A stretch of DNA of 64,000 bases. Origin: Verrucomicrobiota bacterium. Lineage in GTDB: Bacteria > Verrucomicrobiota > Verrucomicrobiia > CAIQCK01. The notes beneath the pieces were generated by a model. The model did no database searches and had not been told where the DNA came from. It saw only the letters and a list, made by a program, of their open reading frames with translations. Location of the stretch: assembly GCA_016222825.1 (NCBI GenBank), contig JACRQF010000016.1, positions 1 to 64,000 of the forward strand, read 5' to 3'. Every line of letters starts with the position of its first letter. Position 1 is the first letter of the stretch. Below, piece after piece: positions 1-8,992 of this stretch. The translations under genes and the position numbers were made by a program.

Positions 1-246
1 CCACCGCGCTCGCCACGACATAGAAGAGCTGACACGACACTTCAGAGTGTGCCGCCCAAACAACCGATGCACTAAGTCATCCAAGAAAGGAAAACACATG
101 TAGTCACAACCCGCTCGCTTGACAATCCCCATAACAGGCCGGGTCCCCGACCTGGCGCAACCATCATCATCGCCACGTGAGGGCACGTGGCCTACATCGA
201 AAACGGTCCCCTGCCCTGCCGCATGCTCTGCGCCGCCTCCGCGAGC
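1..246. other. Left-edge intergenic stretch, no gene seen
   Basis: No open frame here has coding character. The short frames are arginine-rich and look like shadows in GC-rich DNA. The stretch lies downstream of the minus-strand Yip1-like gene. It contains a small inverted repeat around 172-192 (CCACGTG and GGCACGTGG), but I cannot assign a terminator or promoter with confidence. Confidence 0.5.
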
Positions 247-888
247 TTAATGAAAGAGCGCGGCACCGCCTTTGATGATGATGAGGGGAATGAGAATGGC
301 CACCAGAATCAATCCGATGACCAGAGTAAATGGCAGCAACAGGTTTGCCAGCCCGCGCCACGCGGAACGATAGCCCTGCACCTCGGCTACGGTGTGGCAG
401 GTGGTGACGATGGACCAAATCCCCAGCATTCCTCCGACCGCGCCAAGAGCCTTGAGAAACATCAAAAGACCGGGATGCGCGTTCAGATGCGGCGTTTGTT
501 TCGTGAAAAGCTCAGGGCCGGCAATCAGCCATTCAGGAATGAGCAAGGTCAGGGCAAAGACAGCGGGCACATAGCCCCACGCCAACGCTGTCCTGAGATG
601 TTCACGGCTCGCCATTCCGCCAAGCCATCGTCCAGTCCATCGGATCAATTGGTAACCAATCCAAAGCTGCAACAGCCCCACCAAAGGACCGGCGACGAGC
701 GCAATCGCGAAGATCAATGCCGTGGGGGTCTCGTCGCCGATGTTCTTCATCGAGGCTTGGTCAAACGCCTGCCCAATCCCCGCAAGACAAGCCAGCGCGA
801 TGACCCAATAATTGGGATTCCACTCGACGATGCGCCGGATGGTCTCGCGCGGACTCAGCCAGATGGTGAGGAAGGGATTCGGGGTCAT
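247..888 (-). CDS. Yip1-domain polytopic membrane protein
   Basis: This 213-aa protein has about five hydrophobic segments (roughly residues 27-45, 55-80, 103-125, 142-165, 185-207). An N-terminal stretch, NPFLTIWLSPRETIRRIVE, matches the conserved lead-in of bacterial Yip1-family proteins ahead of their membrane helices. The function of bacterial Yip1 proteins is not well established, and they are usually annotated only as membrane proteins. The start is the first ATG, followed by the N-terminal motif. It stands alone on the minus strand, divergent from the sugar kinase. The family call rests on the motif plus the spacing of the membrane segments, and the physiological role is unknown. Confidence 0.7.
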   Translation of the reverse strand: MTPNPFLTIWLSPRETIRRIVEWNPNYWVIALACLAGIGQAFDQASMKNIGDETPTALIFAIALVAGPLVGLLQLWIGYQLIRWTGRWLGGMASREHLRTALAWGYVPAVFALTLLIPEWLIAGPELFTKQTPHLNAHPGLLMFLKALGAVGGMLGIWSIVTTCHTVAEVQGYRSAWRGLANLLLPFTLVIGLILVAILIPLIIIKGGAALFH

Positions 889-1213
889 GGCGATCTCCTA
901 CTGCGCAACTCGAACAACGGATGGACCGTGAACGAAAGCAACCATGCGCGCAGCTTGGCTCCTGGCTTTTGTCGCGTCGAGAAGATTTTGCGGCGAGGAA
1001 TGCGCTCCACGCCGCGGCATGGAGGCCGGGGCCGGCATCCCTGCCGTCGGTCTTCTGGCGCGGCGTCGGAACATCGCCGGCAGGGATGCCGGCGCCGCAA
1101 GCTGGCCGCCCGCCTGTTTGAATCGCACCGTTCTCCTCCTGCGCCCTTGACAGCGGCGGAGCGAAGTCTTAAACCCTCTGCTCCAATTTTAACCAACTAT
1201 AAGGAACACAGAC
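889..1213. other. Divergent intergenic region with a hairpin repeat
   Basis: This is the divergent spacer between the Yip1-like gene and the sugar kinase. No supported gene lies in it, and the short frames on both strands encode arginine-rich peptides. It carries a 16-bp perfect inverted repeat (1031-1046 with 1078-1093). A plausible ribosome-binding site, AAGGA, sits at 1200-1204 just before the kinase ATG. Promoters for both genes should lie here, but no convincing -35/-10 pair is visible. Confidence 0.5.
1031..1093. repeat. Inverted repeat, 16-bp arms
   Basis: The left arm GCCGGCATCCCTGCCG (1031-1046) is the exact reverse complement of 1078-1093, with a 31-nt loop. It could fold as a strong stem in RNA or DNA. 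It resembles the palindromic intergenic elements elsewhere in this window (2354-2485, 39490-39560, 48946-49024), all of which present a GCCGGC- or CAGG-type core at the stem. Confidence 0.8.
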
Positions 1214-2296
1214 ATGAATCACGGTTTCAATATCTCGAACAAGGCGGCGCTGGACTTGGTTTCGCTCGGCGCGCTCGTGCACCGGCTCGATCCCGGCGTC
1301 ATCCCCTTCCGCAAAGCCAGCGCCTGCGCCATCCACGTCAGCGGCGGGGAGTTCAACGTCGCGGCGAACCTGAGCGATTGCTTCCGCCTGAAGACCGCCA
1401 TCGTGTCGGCGATGGTGGATTATCCCATCGGCGACCTGATTGCCGAGCGCGTGCGGGCGATGGGCGTGCATCCGTTCTACAAGCGGTTCGCGCACAACGG
1501 CGTGACCGGGCCGAACATGGCGACGGTGTATAGCGACCGCGGCCAGGGCGTGCGCGCGCCGGTGGTGTTCTACAACCGCTGCAACGAGGCGGCGGCGCAG
1601 CTCAAGCCGGGCGACTTCGACTGGAAGGAGATTTTCGCGGGCGGCGCGCGGTGGTTCCACAGCGGCGGCATTTTCGCGGCGCTGTCGGAAACGACGGCGG
1701 AGTTGATCATCGAGGGCATGAAGGCGGCGAAGGCGGCGGGCGCGGTAACGTCCTTTGACCTGAACTTCCGCGAGAAGCTCTGGAAGATCTCCGGCGGCGA
1801 GAAGCGCGCGGTGTCGGTGATCCGGCGCATCGTGGAGAACGTGGACGTGCTCGTGGGCAACGAGGAGGATTTGCAGAAGGGCCTCGGCATCGAAGGCCAG
1901 GATGTGACGGCGAAGTCGAAGCTCGATCCCAGCGCGTTCTTCGGGATGATTGACAAGGTGGTGCAGCAGCAGCCGAACGTGAAGGTGGTCGCGACGACGT
2001 TGCGGGAGGTGCATTCGACGAACCGGCACAGTTGGAGCGCGGTGGCGTGGATCAACGGCAAGACGCACGTGGCCCCGACCTGCGAGCTGGACGTGCTCGA
2101 TCGCATCGGCGGCGGCGACGGCTTTGCGTCGGGCTTCATCTACGGTCTGCTGGCGGGTGAAAGCCCGGAGGAATCGGTGAAGCTCGGCTGGGCGCATGGC
2201 GCGCTGCTGACGACGTTCCCCGGCGACACAACGATGGCGACGGTCGAGCAGGTGCGGGCGTTTGCCAAAGGCGGTTCGGCTCGCGTGCAGCGGTAG
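1214..2296 (+). CDS. kdgK: PfkB-family sugar kinase, probable 2-keto-3-deoxygluconate kinase
   Basis: This 360-aa cytoplasmic protein has the PfkB/ribokinase fold. It shows the N-terminal substrate-binding motif SGGEFNVAANL (about residues 46-56) and the C-terminal anion-hole/catalytic motif DRIGGGDGFASGF with the catalytic base at Asp302. The family would phosphorylate a sugar with ATP. The overall pattern fits 2-keto-3-deoxygluconate kinases, which act after uronate (pectin or alginate) breakdown to feed the Entner-Doudoroff aldolase step. The start is ATG with AAGGA about 8 nt upstream. No KDPG aldolase lies next to it in the window, so the substrate is inferred. Other PfkB sugars such as fructose remain possible. 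Confidence 0.75.
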   Translation: MNHGFNISNKAALDLVSLGALVHRLDPGVIPFRKASACAIHVSGGEFNVAANLSDCFRLKTAIVSAMVDYPIGDLIAERVRAMGVHPFYKRFAHNGVTGPNMATVYSDRGQGVRAPVVFYNRCNEAAAQLKPGDFDWKEIFAGGARWFHSGGIFAALSETTAELIIEGMKAAKAAGAVTSFDLNFREKLWKISGGEKRAVSVIRRIVENVDVLVGNEEDLQKGLGIEGQDVTAKSKLDPSAFFGMIDKVVQQQPNVKVVATTLREVHSTNRHSWSAVAWINGKTHVAPTCELDVLDRIGGGDGFASGFIYGLLAGESPEESVKLGWAHGALLTTFPGDTTMATVEQVRAFAKGGSARVQR

Positions 2297-2353
2297 AGGC
2301 GGTTCTCATTCGCAGCGCGCATCCGGGCACACGCACTGCGTTCGCGGACCCAA

Positions 2354-2485
2354 GTAGCGCAGGTTTCCAACCTGCTGTATCGCCGGCTTCCAGCCGGCAG
2401 CGCGTCCGCACGAGACAACGCGCTTGATAAGTGAAGACCTGCGGATTGGAAATCCGCGATACAGCAGGTTGGAAACCTGCGCTAC
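2354..2485. repeat. Long palindromic intergenic repeat, 29-bp arms
   Basis: Positions 2354-2382 (starting GTAGCGCAGGTTTCCAACC) are a perfect 29-bp reverse complement of 2457-2485. Two smaller palindromes sit inside the loop: GCCGGCTTCCAGCCGGC near 2383-2399 and CGGATTGGAAATCCG near 2442-2456. The element fills the spacer between the sugar kinase and the sensor kinase. It belongs to the class of dispersed palindromic repeats common in verrucomicrobial genomes and could act as a bidirectional terminator or an mRNA-stabilising stem. Confidence 0.85.
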
Positions 2486-2614
2486 GCGGCTGCGCCCCGT
2501 CCGCAGGAACAAGCTTTGTGCTGGCCCTTGCCGGGCAGAATGGCTGATACTGCCCGCACGTCAGGTAGGTTCGCTCGCATATCCATGAGCGCGGTTCTGT
2601 TCCATACACGGTGC

Positions 2615-5600
2615 ATGATCCAGCGGAGCCTGTTTGTTTGTCTCTGCGCTGCGGCTTTGCTTTGCATCGGCGCCACTGCCCAAACGACTTCTGATTTCCT
2701 GACGGCCGATGAGCGCGCGTGGCTGAAGACTCACGGACCGCTGCGCTGGTCAACCAATCCCAATGTCCCGCCGTATGGCTTCCTGAACGCGAACAAGGAG
2801 TTCGAGGGCATCGCGCCCGAGATGATGGCGTTGGTGGCGCGGCAGCTCGGTGTCGAACTCAAGCCGGTCGGTTATGCGACCTGGACGGACACGCTGGCGG
2901 GCCTTCGGCGCGGTGAGTGCGACCTGCTGGCCGCCGTGGTTCCCACGGAAGAACGCCAGCAATACCTGCAATTCACCCACCCCTATCAAAGCCTGCCTGT
3001 CGTCCTGTTCGTCAAGCGGGGCGCGCGCGAGATCAAGAGCCTCAAGGACCTGGGCCGGCGTCGCGTCGGCGTGAGCCGCAATACGATGACGGATGAGTGG
3101 ATGCGGCGCGAGCATCCTGAGATCAACATCGTGCTTGTGGAGACGGCGCGGGAGGGATTTCTGCTGCTGGCGATGGGCCAGTTGGACGCGATGGCATCCA
3201 GTCTGGCGCTCGGCCATGACGTCATCACCAAGAACGCGCTGAACAATCTGGCCGTGCTGCCGGACTCGTTGTTGTTCTCCAGCCCGCACTGTCTGGCGGT
3301 CAGCAAAGGCAACGACCGGCTGCTTTCCATTTTGCAGAAGGCGGTGGACAGCATTCCAAAGCCGGAGCTTCAGGCGATCTTCACGAAGTGGAGTGAGTTG
3401 GATATCAAGCCGCCGCCGTGGCAGTTTCCGGCGTGGATATGGGAGATCGCGCTTGCGTTGGTGGGAGGATGGATTGTCATTGCGGCGTGGAACTACTCAC
3501 TGCACCGCCGCGTCGCCAAACAAGCAAAGCAAATTCGCGCCCAAGTGGAGCTGGAGCGGGAGATGGAACGGCGTTGCGCCGAGGTGGTCGAGAACGCCAC
3601 GGACATGGTTTTCACGCGCGACATGGAGGGCAACTACATCAGCATCAATCCCGCGGGCTGCCGGCGTCTTGGCTACACGCAAGAAGAGGTGCCGGGGTTG
3701 CACATTACGGATCTCGTGGTGCCGGAATACAGCGCGGGAGTCCAGCAACGGATAGATGCGCAGCTCGCGGGCAAAGAAACCTCCGATTATCAACTGGAGT
3801 TGTTGCACAAGAACGGCTGTCGTATCTGGTTTGAGGCGAGCTTGCGGCTGCTATACAAGGACGGCAAGGCGGTGGCCGTGCAAGGCATCGCGCGCGACAT
3901 CAGCAAGCGCAAAGAGGCGGAAGCCGCCGTCGAGCAGGAGAGGAGGTTCCTGCGCACGCTGATAGACAACATGCCGGACCTTGTTTATACAAAGGACATG
4001 GAGGGGCGGTTTGTCCTCTGCAACGCGGCGCACGTGCGCTTTATGGGCGTGAAGTCGGAGTCCGACCTGGCGGGCAAGACCGTGCTCGATCTGCATCCGC
4101 CGGAACTGGCGCGGGGATACTACGCGGACGACCTGCGGGTGCTTCAGAAGGGAGACACCATTCACAACCGCGAGGAGCTGGTCAACGACCATAACGGCGT
4201 CGTTCACTGGCATCTGACGATCAAGACTCCACTGCGCGGCCTGGACGGCAAGGTCATCGGCCTGATCGGCGTGAGCCGCGACATCAACGAACATAAGCGG
4301 GCGCTGGAGTCGCTGCGCGAGTCCGAGATGCTCTACCATTCGCTGGTGGAACAGCTTCCCCAGTCCATCTTCCGCACGGACCTCGACGGGCGCGTGACGT
4401 TTGCCAATTCGCGCTATTGCCAGAGCATGCAGCGGGAGCTGAAAGACATCCTGGGCAAGACGAACAGCGACCTGTTCCCGCCCGACCTGGCGGCGAAATA
4501 CCGGGCTGATGACCAGCGAGTCATCGAAACCGGCAACGTCTTCGAGGCCATCGAGCGCCACCGCACGCCCGACGGACGCGAGTTCTATGTGCATGTGATG
4601 AAGTCGCCGTTGCGCGACGTGGACCGCCGGATCGTTGGCATCCAGTGCGTCTTCTGGGACGTGACGGGACGCAAGCTGACGGAGGACGCCCTGCGCGAGT
4701 CGGAACACCGGCTGCGGCTCGCGACCGAGGCGGCGCAGATGGGGACATGGGACAGGGACCTGAAGAGCAACAAGCTTTTCTGGTCGCCAACACAGGAACG
4801 GAACATGGGATACGAGCCGGGCGCCTTCCCCGGCACCTATGAGGCGTTTCTCGAGTTGGTTCATCCCGACAGCCGCGACACACTCGTCGCCGCGCAGCAG
4901 CGAGCCCGTGACACCGGAGAGTATGGCGCCGAATTGAAGTTTCAACGGCGGGACGGCCGCGTTCGCTGGGGACTCGTGCGCGGCCAGATCCTCTACGACG
5001 ACCAGGGAAAGCCCGATCGGATTCTTGGCGTTGACCTGGACATCACCAAACGCAAGGAGGCGGAAGAGGAAGTCGCCAAGCTCAACGCGGAACTGGAGCA
5101 GCGCGTCAAACAGCGCACCGCCGAGCTGGCCGCGTCCAACAAGGAACTGGAGGCCTTCTGCTATTCCGTCTCGCACGATTTGCGCGCGCCGCTGCGCTCC
5201 ATTGACGGATTCAGCGCGCTCGTCGCGGAAAGGTGCTCAAACATCCTGGACGCGACGTCGCTGGATTACCTGCAACGCGCACGCGGCGCCGCCCAGCAGA
5301 TGGGGCATTTGATCAACGATCTGCTGCAACTGTCGCGAGTGACGCGCTGCGAACTGCGCCAGGAGAGGGTGGACCTCAGCGCGATGGCCTTTGCCATTGC
5401 CGACGACCTGAACAACTCGCAGCCCGACCGGCAGGTCAGCTTCGCCATTGAGGCAGGCGTGGTTGTTTTCGGCGACCCGCGGCTGCTGCGGATTGTGCTG
5501 GAGAACCTGCTGAACAACGCGTGGAAGTTCACGGCGATGGAACGCCAGCCGAGGATCGAGTTCGGCACGCGCCTTGAAAACAACTTGACGACCTGCTTCG

Positions 5601-5821
5601 TGCGCGATAACGGTGCAGGCTTCGACATGGCCTACGTCCACAAATTGTTCGAGCCGTTCCAGCGGCTCCACGCGGTGTCGGAGTTTCCCGGCACGGGCGT
5701 GGGCCTGGCGAGCGTCCAGCGCATCATCCGCCGCCACGCCGGCCGCGTCTGGGCCGAGGGAGCCGTCAACCACGGCGCGACATTCTATTTCACGCTGCAA
5801 ACCGAGAACATCCGCGTATGA
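2615..5821 (+). CDS. Multi-PAS hybrid-type sensor histidine kinase with periplasmic solute-binding domain
   Basis: This protein is about 1068 aa. From the chosen ATG at 2615 the order is: signal peptide (1-23), periplasmic bacterial extracellular solute-binding (SBP family 3) sensor (about 27-270), one membrane helix (about 272-297), four PAS domains (starting near 325, 449, 577 and 703), a coiled linker, a HisKA dimerisation domain with phospho-acceptor His854 in SVSHDLRAPLRS, and a HATPase_c domain with N box ENLLNNAWKF and G boxes DNGAGFD and GTGVGLAS. It should bind a small ligand in the periplasm and autophosphorylate. An earlier in-frame start at 2516 would put a non-signal leader ahead of the signal peptide, so 2615 is preferred. 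Its stop overlaps the start of the response regulator, which is its likely partner. Confidence 0.9.
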   Translation: MIQRSLFVCLCAAALLCIGATAQTTSDFLTADERAWLKTHGPLRWSTNPNVPPYGFLNANKEFEGIAPEMMALVARQLGVELKPVGYATWTDTLAGLRRGECDLLAAVVPTEERQQYLQFTHPYQSLPVVLFVKRGAREIKSLKDLGRRRVGVSRNTMTDEWMRREHPEINIVLVETAREGFLLLAMGQLDAMASSLALGHDVITKNALNNLAVLPDSLLFSSPHCLAVSKGNDRLLSILQKAVDSIPKPELQAIFTKWSELDIKPPPWQFPAWIWEIALALVGGWIVIAAWNYSLHRRVAKQAKQIRAQVELEREMERRCAEVVENATDMVFTRDMEGNYISINPAGCRRLGYTQEEVPGLHITDLVVPEYSAGVQQRIDAQLAGKETSDYQLELLHKNGCRIWFEASLRLLYKDGKAVAVQGIARDISKRKEAEAAVEQERRFLRTLIDNMPDLVYTKDMEGRFVLCNAAHVRFMGVKSESDLAGKTVLDLHPPELARGYYADDLRVLQKGDTIHNREELVNDHNGVVHWHLTIKTPLRGLDGKVIGLIGVSRDINEHKRALESLRESEMLYHSLVEQLPQSIFRTDLDGRVTFANSRYCQSMQRELKDILGKTNSDLFPPDLAAKYRADDQRVIETGNVFEAIERHRTPDGREFYVHVMKSPLRDVDRRIVGIQCVFWDVTGRKLTEDALRESEHRLRLATEAAQMGTWDRDLKSNKLFWSPTQERNMGYEPGAFPGTYEAFLELVHPDSRDTLVAAQQRARDTGEYGAELKFQRRDGRVRWGLVRGQILYDDQGKPDRILGVDLDITKRKEAEEEVAKLNAELEQRVKQRTAELAASNKELEAFCYSVSHDLRAPLRSIDGFSALVAERCSNILDATSLDYLQRARGAAQQMGHLINDLLQLSRVTRCELRQERVDLSAMAFAIADDLNNSQPDRQVSFAIEAGVVVFGDPRLLRIVLENLLNNAWKFTAMERQPRIEFGTRLENNLTTCFVRDNGAGFDMAYVHKLFEPFQRLHAVSEFPGTGVGLASVQRIIRRHAGRVWAEGAVNHGATFYFTLQTENIRV

Positions 5822-6267
5822 ACGACAGAATCATCCTGTTGGTGGAAGACAACCCGAACGACGCCACGCTGACTCTGCAGGCGCTCCAAAAACACAAGCT
5901 CGCCAACGAGGTGGTGCTGGCGCGCGACGGCGTCGAGGCGCTGGATTACCTCTTTGGCCGCGGCGCCCACGCGAACCGCGACCGTTCCCGGATGCCTGCG
6001 CTCATTCTGCTGGACATCAAACTGCCCAAGGTGGACGGCTTGGAAGTGCTGCGGGAGATTCGCGCCAACGAACTGACCGCCATGCTCCCTGTCGTCATGC
6101 TGACCTCCTCACGCGAGGAGCAAGACCTTCTCGAAAGCTACCGGCTCCACTGCAACAGCTACATCTGCAAACCGGTTGATTTCGCCCAGTTCGTCCGCGC
6201 GGTGGAACAACTGGAGCTTTATTGGCTCGTAACCAACGAACCTCCGCCCCCTGCCTCGCGCTCCTGA
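5818..6267 (+). CDS. Single-domain response regulator (Rcp1-like)
   Basis: This 149-aa protein consists only of a receiver domain. The acidic pair is in LLVEDNPND near residue 10, the phospho-acceptor is Asp66 in ILLDIKLP, the switch Thr is in MLTSS, and the Lys is in CKPVDF. There is no output domain. Rcp1-type regulators like this receive phosphate from phytochrome-like or PAS-type kinases and pass it on or act by protein contact. The ATG overlaps the kinase stop (ATGA at 5818-5821), so the two are translationally coupled and almost certainly form a two-component pair. Its downstream target cannot be seen here. Confidence 0.92.
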   Translation: MNDRIILLVEDNPNDATLTLQALQKHKLANEVVLARDGVEALDYLFGRGAHANRDRSRMPALILLDIKLPKVDGLEVLREIRANELTAMLPVVMLTSSREEQDLLESYRLHCNSYICKPVDFAQFVRAVEQLELYWLVTNEPPPPASRS

Positions 6268-6468
6268 ACACGCCCGCCTCGCCGTGAGGCGTTACGTGGG
6301 GTTCCCCGGTGGGCGCCGCCGCCTGCGCCCGTTGCGTTGCCTGACCGCAATGGCCCGACCACCCATTGTGGTTCAGCCCTGGCTGACAGGCGCGAGTCCG
6401 TCACTCGAAGCCTGCCAGCCAAGGCTGGTTGTTGCTGACGCCGCCTGTCGGCAGCGCCACGCAGTTGC

Positions 6469-6864
6469 CTAGTTTCGCTTCAGCAGCAAAGCCAGGCCGC
6501 TAAGCGCCGATCCCAGAAGGATCAGGGCGTTGCCGCCGTCCGGAACTCCATGACCGCCGCCACCACCACCGCCACCGTGGCCACCGCCACCGTGGCCACC
6601 GCCGCCGTGACCGCCGCCGCGGTGACCACCGCCGAACCCACCGCCGCCATAGCCGCCACCGAACCCACCGCCGTAGCTGCCGCCTTGCGGAAACTGATAC
6701 CCTTGCGTAGGCGCAGCCGGTTGCGACCCGATCGTCGGCTGGCTGTTGTTCAACCAGCTATAGGTTGAGCCTCTCCCGCCCAATCCGTAGCTCACAGCGT
6801 AAGCGCTCGACACCGATAGCGCGATCGCCGCCACAATCACCAACTTCACACATCCTATTCTCAT
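6469..6864 (-). CDS. Glycine/histidine-rich secreted protein with VPDSG-CTERM-type sorting signal
   Basis: From the ATG at 6864 (good AGGAAAG ribosome site about 8 nt upstream) this is a 131-aa protein. It has a Sec signal peptide (MRIGCVKLVIVAAIALSVSSAYA), a low-complexity Gly/His repeat region of GGGHGGG-type units (about residues 65-108), and a C-terminal tripartite signal: VPDGG, then a hydrophobic helix (ALILLGSALSGLALLL), then KRN. That tail matches the VPDSG-CTERM/PEP-CTERM class, in which an exosortase-type enzyme processes the protein and anchors it to the envelope or exopolysaccharide. An upstream in-frame ATG at 6906 adds 14 non-signal residues and is less likely. No exosortase lies in the window. 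The His-rich repeat could bind metal (inference). Confidence 0.8.
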   Translation of the reverse strand: MRIGCVKLVIVAAIALSVSSAYAVSYGLGGRGSTYSWLNNSQPTIGSQPAAPTQGYQFPQGGSYGGGFGGGYGGGGFGGGHRGGGHGGGGHGGGGHGGGGGGGGHGVPDGGNALILLGSALSGLALLLKRN

Positions 6865-7245
6865 CTTGATAACTTTCCTTTCAGACACTCCCAGGTCATT
6901 CGCCACTCTGGGACCTCATCGGTTTGTGAGAACGCAGCCGGCGTGCCAGCCGGCAGCAAAGCAGTATGAAGTTCTTTGGCAGGACGAAATACCCCCGGTG
7001 TTTACGGCAAAATCCAAACCCATGCGGCAGATGGCCGTGGAGGCCGGCCATATCACGCTTGTCATGCAGCCATGCGGATGCAAGCCGCCTGCAATGCGCG
7101 TCGCAACAAGCATCCGCCCGCCGGCGAAGCGGTCGGTGGCCGCGCCCGGCTGGGACTCAGCAACAACTTTGAATGACCTTGCTGACCTCTGATCCCCGCC
7201 CACGTCTTTCTTGAAACGTCCCCTGCCCTCCCCTAGCCTGCTGGC
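6865..7245. other. Divergent spacer, no gene seen
   Basis: This divergent 381-nt region lies between the VPDSG-CTERM gene and the secreted RIFT-barrel-like gene. It has no supported reading frame. A short GCCGGCGTGCCAGCCGGC palindrome sits near 6936-6953. The ribosome site of the leftward gene lies at about 6870-6880. Confidence 0.4.
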
Positions 7246-8283
7246 ATGGTCTGTTTGCTGCTGGCTGCCGCGCTCGACGTATCGTTCACCGTCACGAACG
7301 ACACCGCTGTGCCGCGCCGCCACGCGCTGGTGGCGGCGGAGCTGCCGTTGCCCGCGAATGCAGCCAGTGATCCGAAGCAGCTCCGCGTGGTTGGTTACGA
7401 CCAGCTTTCCGTGGCGGCCCAGATCAGCGCGCTCGGCCAGTGGCCCGACGGCTCGGTGAAAACCGCTCGCGCGCTCTTCACCGCTGACCTGGAGCCTGGG
7501 GAAACCAAGACGTGGTCGCTCATCGCTGGTCGCTCCACGACCCGGCTGCGGGAGGAAGCGCGCACCGCCACCGAGGACGGCATCCTGATGCTGAATACGG
7601 GCAAGATGTATTACCGCGTCGGCGACCATCTCGGCTCGCTCACCGTCGAGCCTGCCAGCGGAGAACCGTTCGTTGCCATGCCGGCCGAGCGCGAGGCGGT
7701 CGAGGAAGATGGCCCGGTTCGCGCCACCGTTCGGCGCGACGGCTGGCTCGCGGCAGGCGGCGGGAAGCTGTTCCGCTACACGCAGGGATATTCTGTCATT
7801 GCCGGTCAGCCCGCCGTGCGCGTGACCACGCGCATTGAGGCGGCAGCCGGCGCCATGCCAGTCAAGTGTGTGTGGCTGGCCATCCGTCCCGCCGCGCAAC
7901 ACCGGAAGTCCATCGTCCTCGCCACGGCCAGCGGCACAAATACGCTCGCGCCCGGCGACACGCGCCGCCTGGAGCAGCCGAAGGTGGAAGCGCGGCTGGT
8001 CTCGGATCGCCAGCATCCGGGCTGGCTCGACTTCCGTGCCGATGCCAGCGGGATGTTGTTCGCGGTGAAACTTTTCTGGCAACGCGCGCCCAAAGCCATC
8101 GAGATCACACCCGACGGGACCGCCCGCTACGAAATTCGTTCCGCCGCCGCCCCATCGCTGCGGCTGGCGGCTGGCACAGCGTTGGAGGATGAGTGCATCC
8201 TCTGGTTCCACGCAACCGGCGAGAGTTTCGACAATGCGCTCGCAGAGATGAATCAGCCGCTGAAGGTTGTCATCAAGCCGTGA
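7246..8283 (+). CDS. Secreted protein resembling the N-terminal RIFT-barrel of PcRGLX/YetA-type lyases
   Basis: The 345-aa product opens with a short hydrophobic leader (MVCLLLAAALDVS). It continues with SFTVTNDTAVPRRHALVAAELPLP and a strand-rich region including GQWPDGSVKTARALF. That pattern (a statement about a neutral or property-matching surface, then VKTARALF-like strands) resembles the N-terminal RIFT-related barrel of exo-rhamnogalacturonan lyase PcRGLX/YetA proteins. Full-length enzymes are about 850-900 aa, so this is either a stand-alone barrel or a shortened relative lacking the catalytic (alpha/alpha)6 barrel. The gene converges on the RluA-type gene with an 11-nt overlap of the two 3 prime ends. 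I would not assert enzymatic activity. Confidence 0.5.
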   Translation: MVCLLLAAALDVSFTVTNDTAVPRRHALVAAELPLPANAASDPKQLRVVGYDQLSVAAQISALGQWPDGSVKTARALFTADLEPGETKTWSLIAGRSTTRLREEARTATEDGILMLNTGKMYYRVGDHLGSLTVEPASGEPFVAMPAEREAVEEDGPVRATVRRDGWLAAGGGKLFRYTQGYSVIAGQPAVRVTTRIEAAAGAMPVKCVWLAIRPAAQHRKSIVLATASGTNTLAPGDTRRLEQPKVEARLVSDRQHPGWLDFRADASGMLFAVKLFWQRAPKAIEITPDGTARYEIRSAAAPSLRLAAGTALEDECILWFHATGESFDNALAEMNQPLKVVIKP

Positions 8284-8992
8284 CCCGTTTCCAGAACCCC
8301 GCCAAGTCCTCTGGCAACGGCGCGCCCCACTCCACCGGCTCCGGCCGGCCATACGGCACCACGAGCCGGATCGCGTGCAATGCATGCCGCGGCAGCAACA
8401 GTTTCTCCAACAACGCCGGCGTCACGCCCGTCTCGATGAACTTTAGGTAAAGCCGTTCGTCGCCGCCGTAAATCTTGTCGCCGACCACCGGATGCCCGAT
8501 GTGCGCGAGATGAACGCGAATCTGGTGCGCCCGTCCCGTGTGCAGCCGCACGCGCAGCATTGTGAACCGCTCTGCCCGCTGCTCCACCCACCACTCCGTC
8601 TGCGCGTGCTGACCATCCAGCTCAACCCCGCGCTTGATGACCACCTCGCGGCCAGTCGCCAGCCCAATCGGCGCGTCCACGATGCCGTGCTCGCCAGCGA
8701 CGCGACCATGAACGATAGCGACGTATTCCTTGAGCACCTGCTTCTTCAGAAAAGCCCGGTGGAGTTGCGCCGCCAGCGCAGCGTCCTTCGCGATGAGCAT
8801 CAGCCCGCTCGTCTCACGGTCGAGCCGGTTCACCATGAACGCCTCGTCGCGACCGAGGTAGGTCCGCACACGCCCCACAAGGCTGGAGAGTGGACCGTTC
8901 TTCGACGGATGGCAAACGAGGTCGGCCGGCTTGTTCACCACCAACAGCCGGTCATCCTCAAATACCACGCTCACCAAAGGCTCATCGCTCAC
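8273..8992 (-). CDS. RluA-family pseudouridine synthase
   Basis: This cytoplasmic RNA-modifying enzyme isomerises uridine to pseudouridine in rRNA or tRNA. The diagnostic motif is NRLDRETSGLMLIAK with the catalytic Asp. The more common form is HRLDRDTSG, so the His is replaced by Asn. Conserved blocks LLVVNKPADLVCHPS, GRAHQIRVHLAHIGHPVVGD and YLKFIETG follow. No S4 domain precedes the catalytic domain. The frame is open to an ATG at 9097, but that would overlap the divergent ceramidase-like gene. The GTG at 8992 gives a protein of about 239 aa beginning just before the domain, and I prefer it, although no good ribosome site precedes it. It is the only obvious housekeeping-type gene in this part of the window. 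The exact target position cannot be read from sequence. Confidence 0.88.
   Translation of the reverse strand: MSDEPLVSVVFEDDRLLVVNKPADLVCHPSKNGPLSSLVGRVRTYLGRDEAFMVNRLDRETSGLMLIAKDAALAAQLHRAFLKKQVLKEYVAIVHGRVAGEHGIVDAPIGLATGREVVIKRGVELDGQHAQTEWWVEQRAERFTMLRVRLHTGRAHQIRVHLAHIGHPVVGDKIYGGDERLYLKFIETGVTPALLEKLLLPRHALHAIRLVVPYGRPEPVEWGAPLPEDLAGFWKRVTA

Noticed and set aside
187..1533. 448-codon plus-strand frame
   Set aside because: Overlaps the opposite-strand Yip1-like gene and the kinase start. The product is charged low-complexity without domains.
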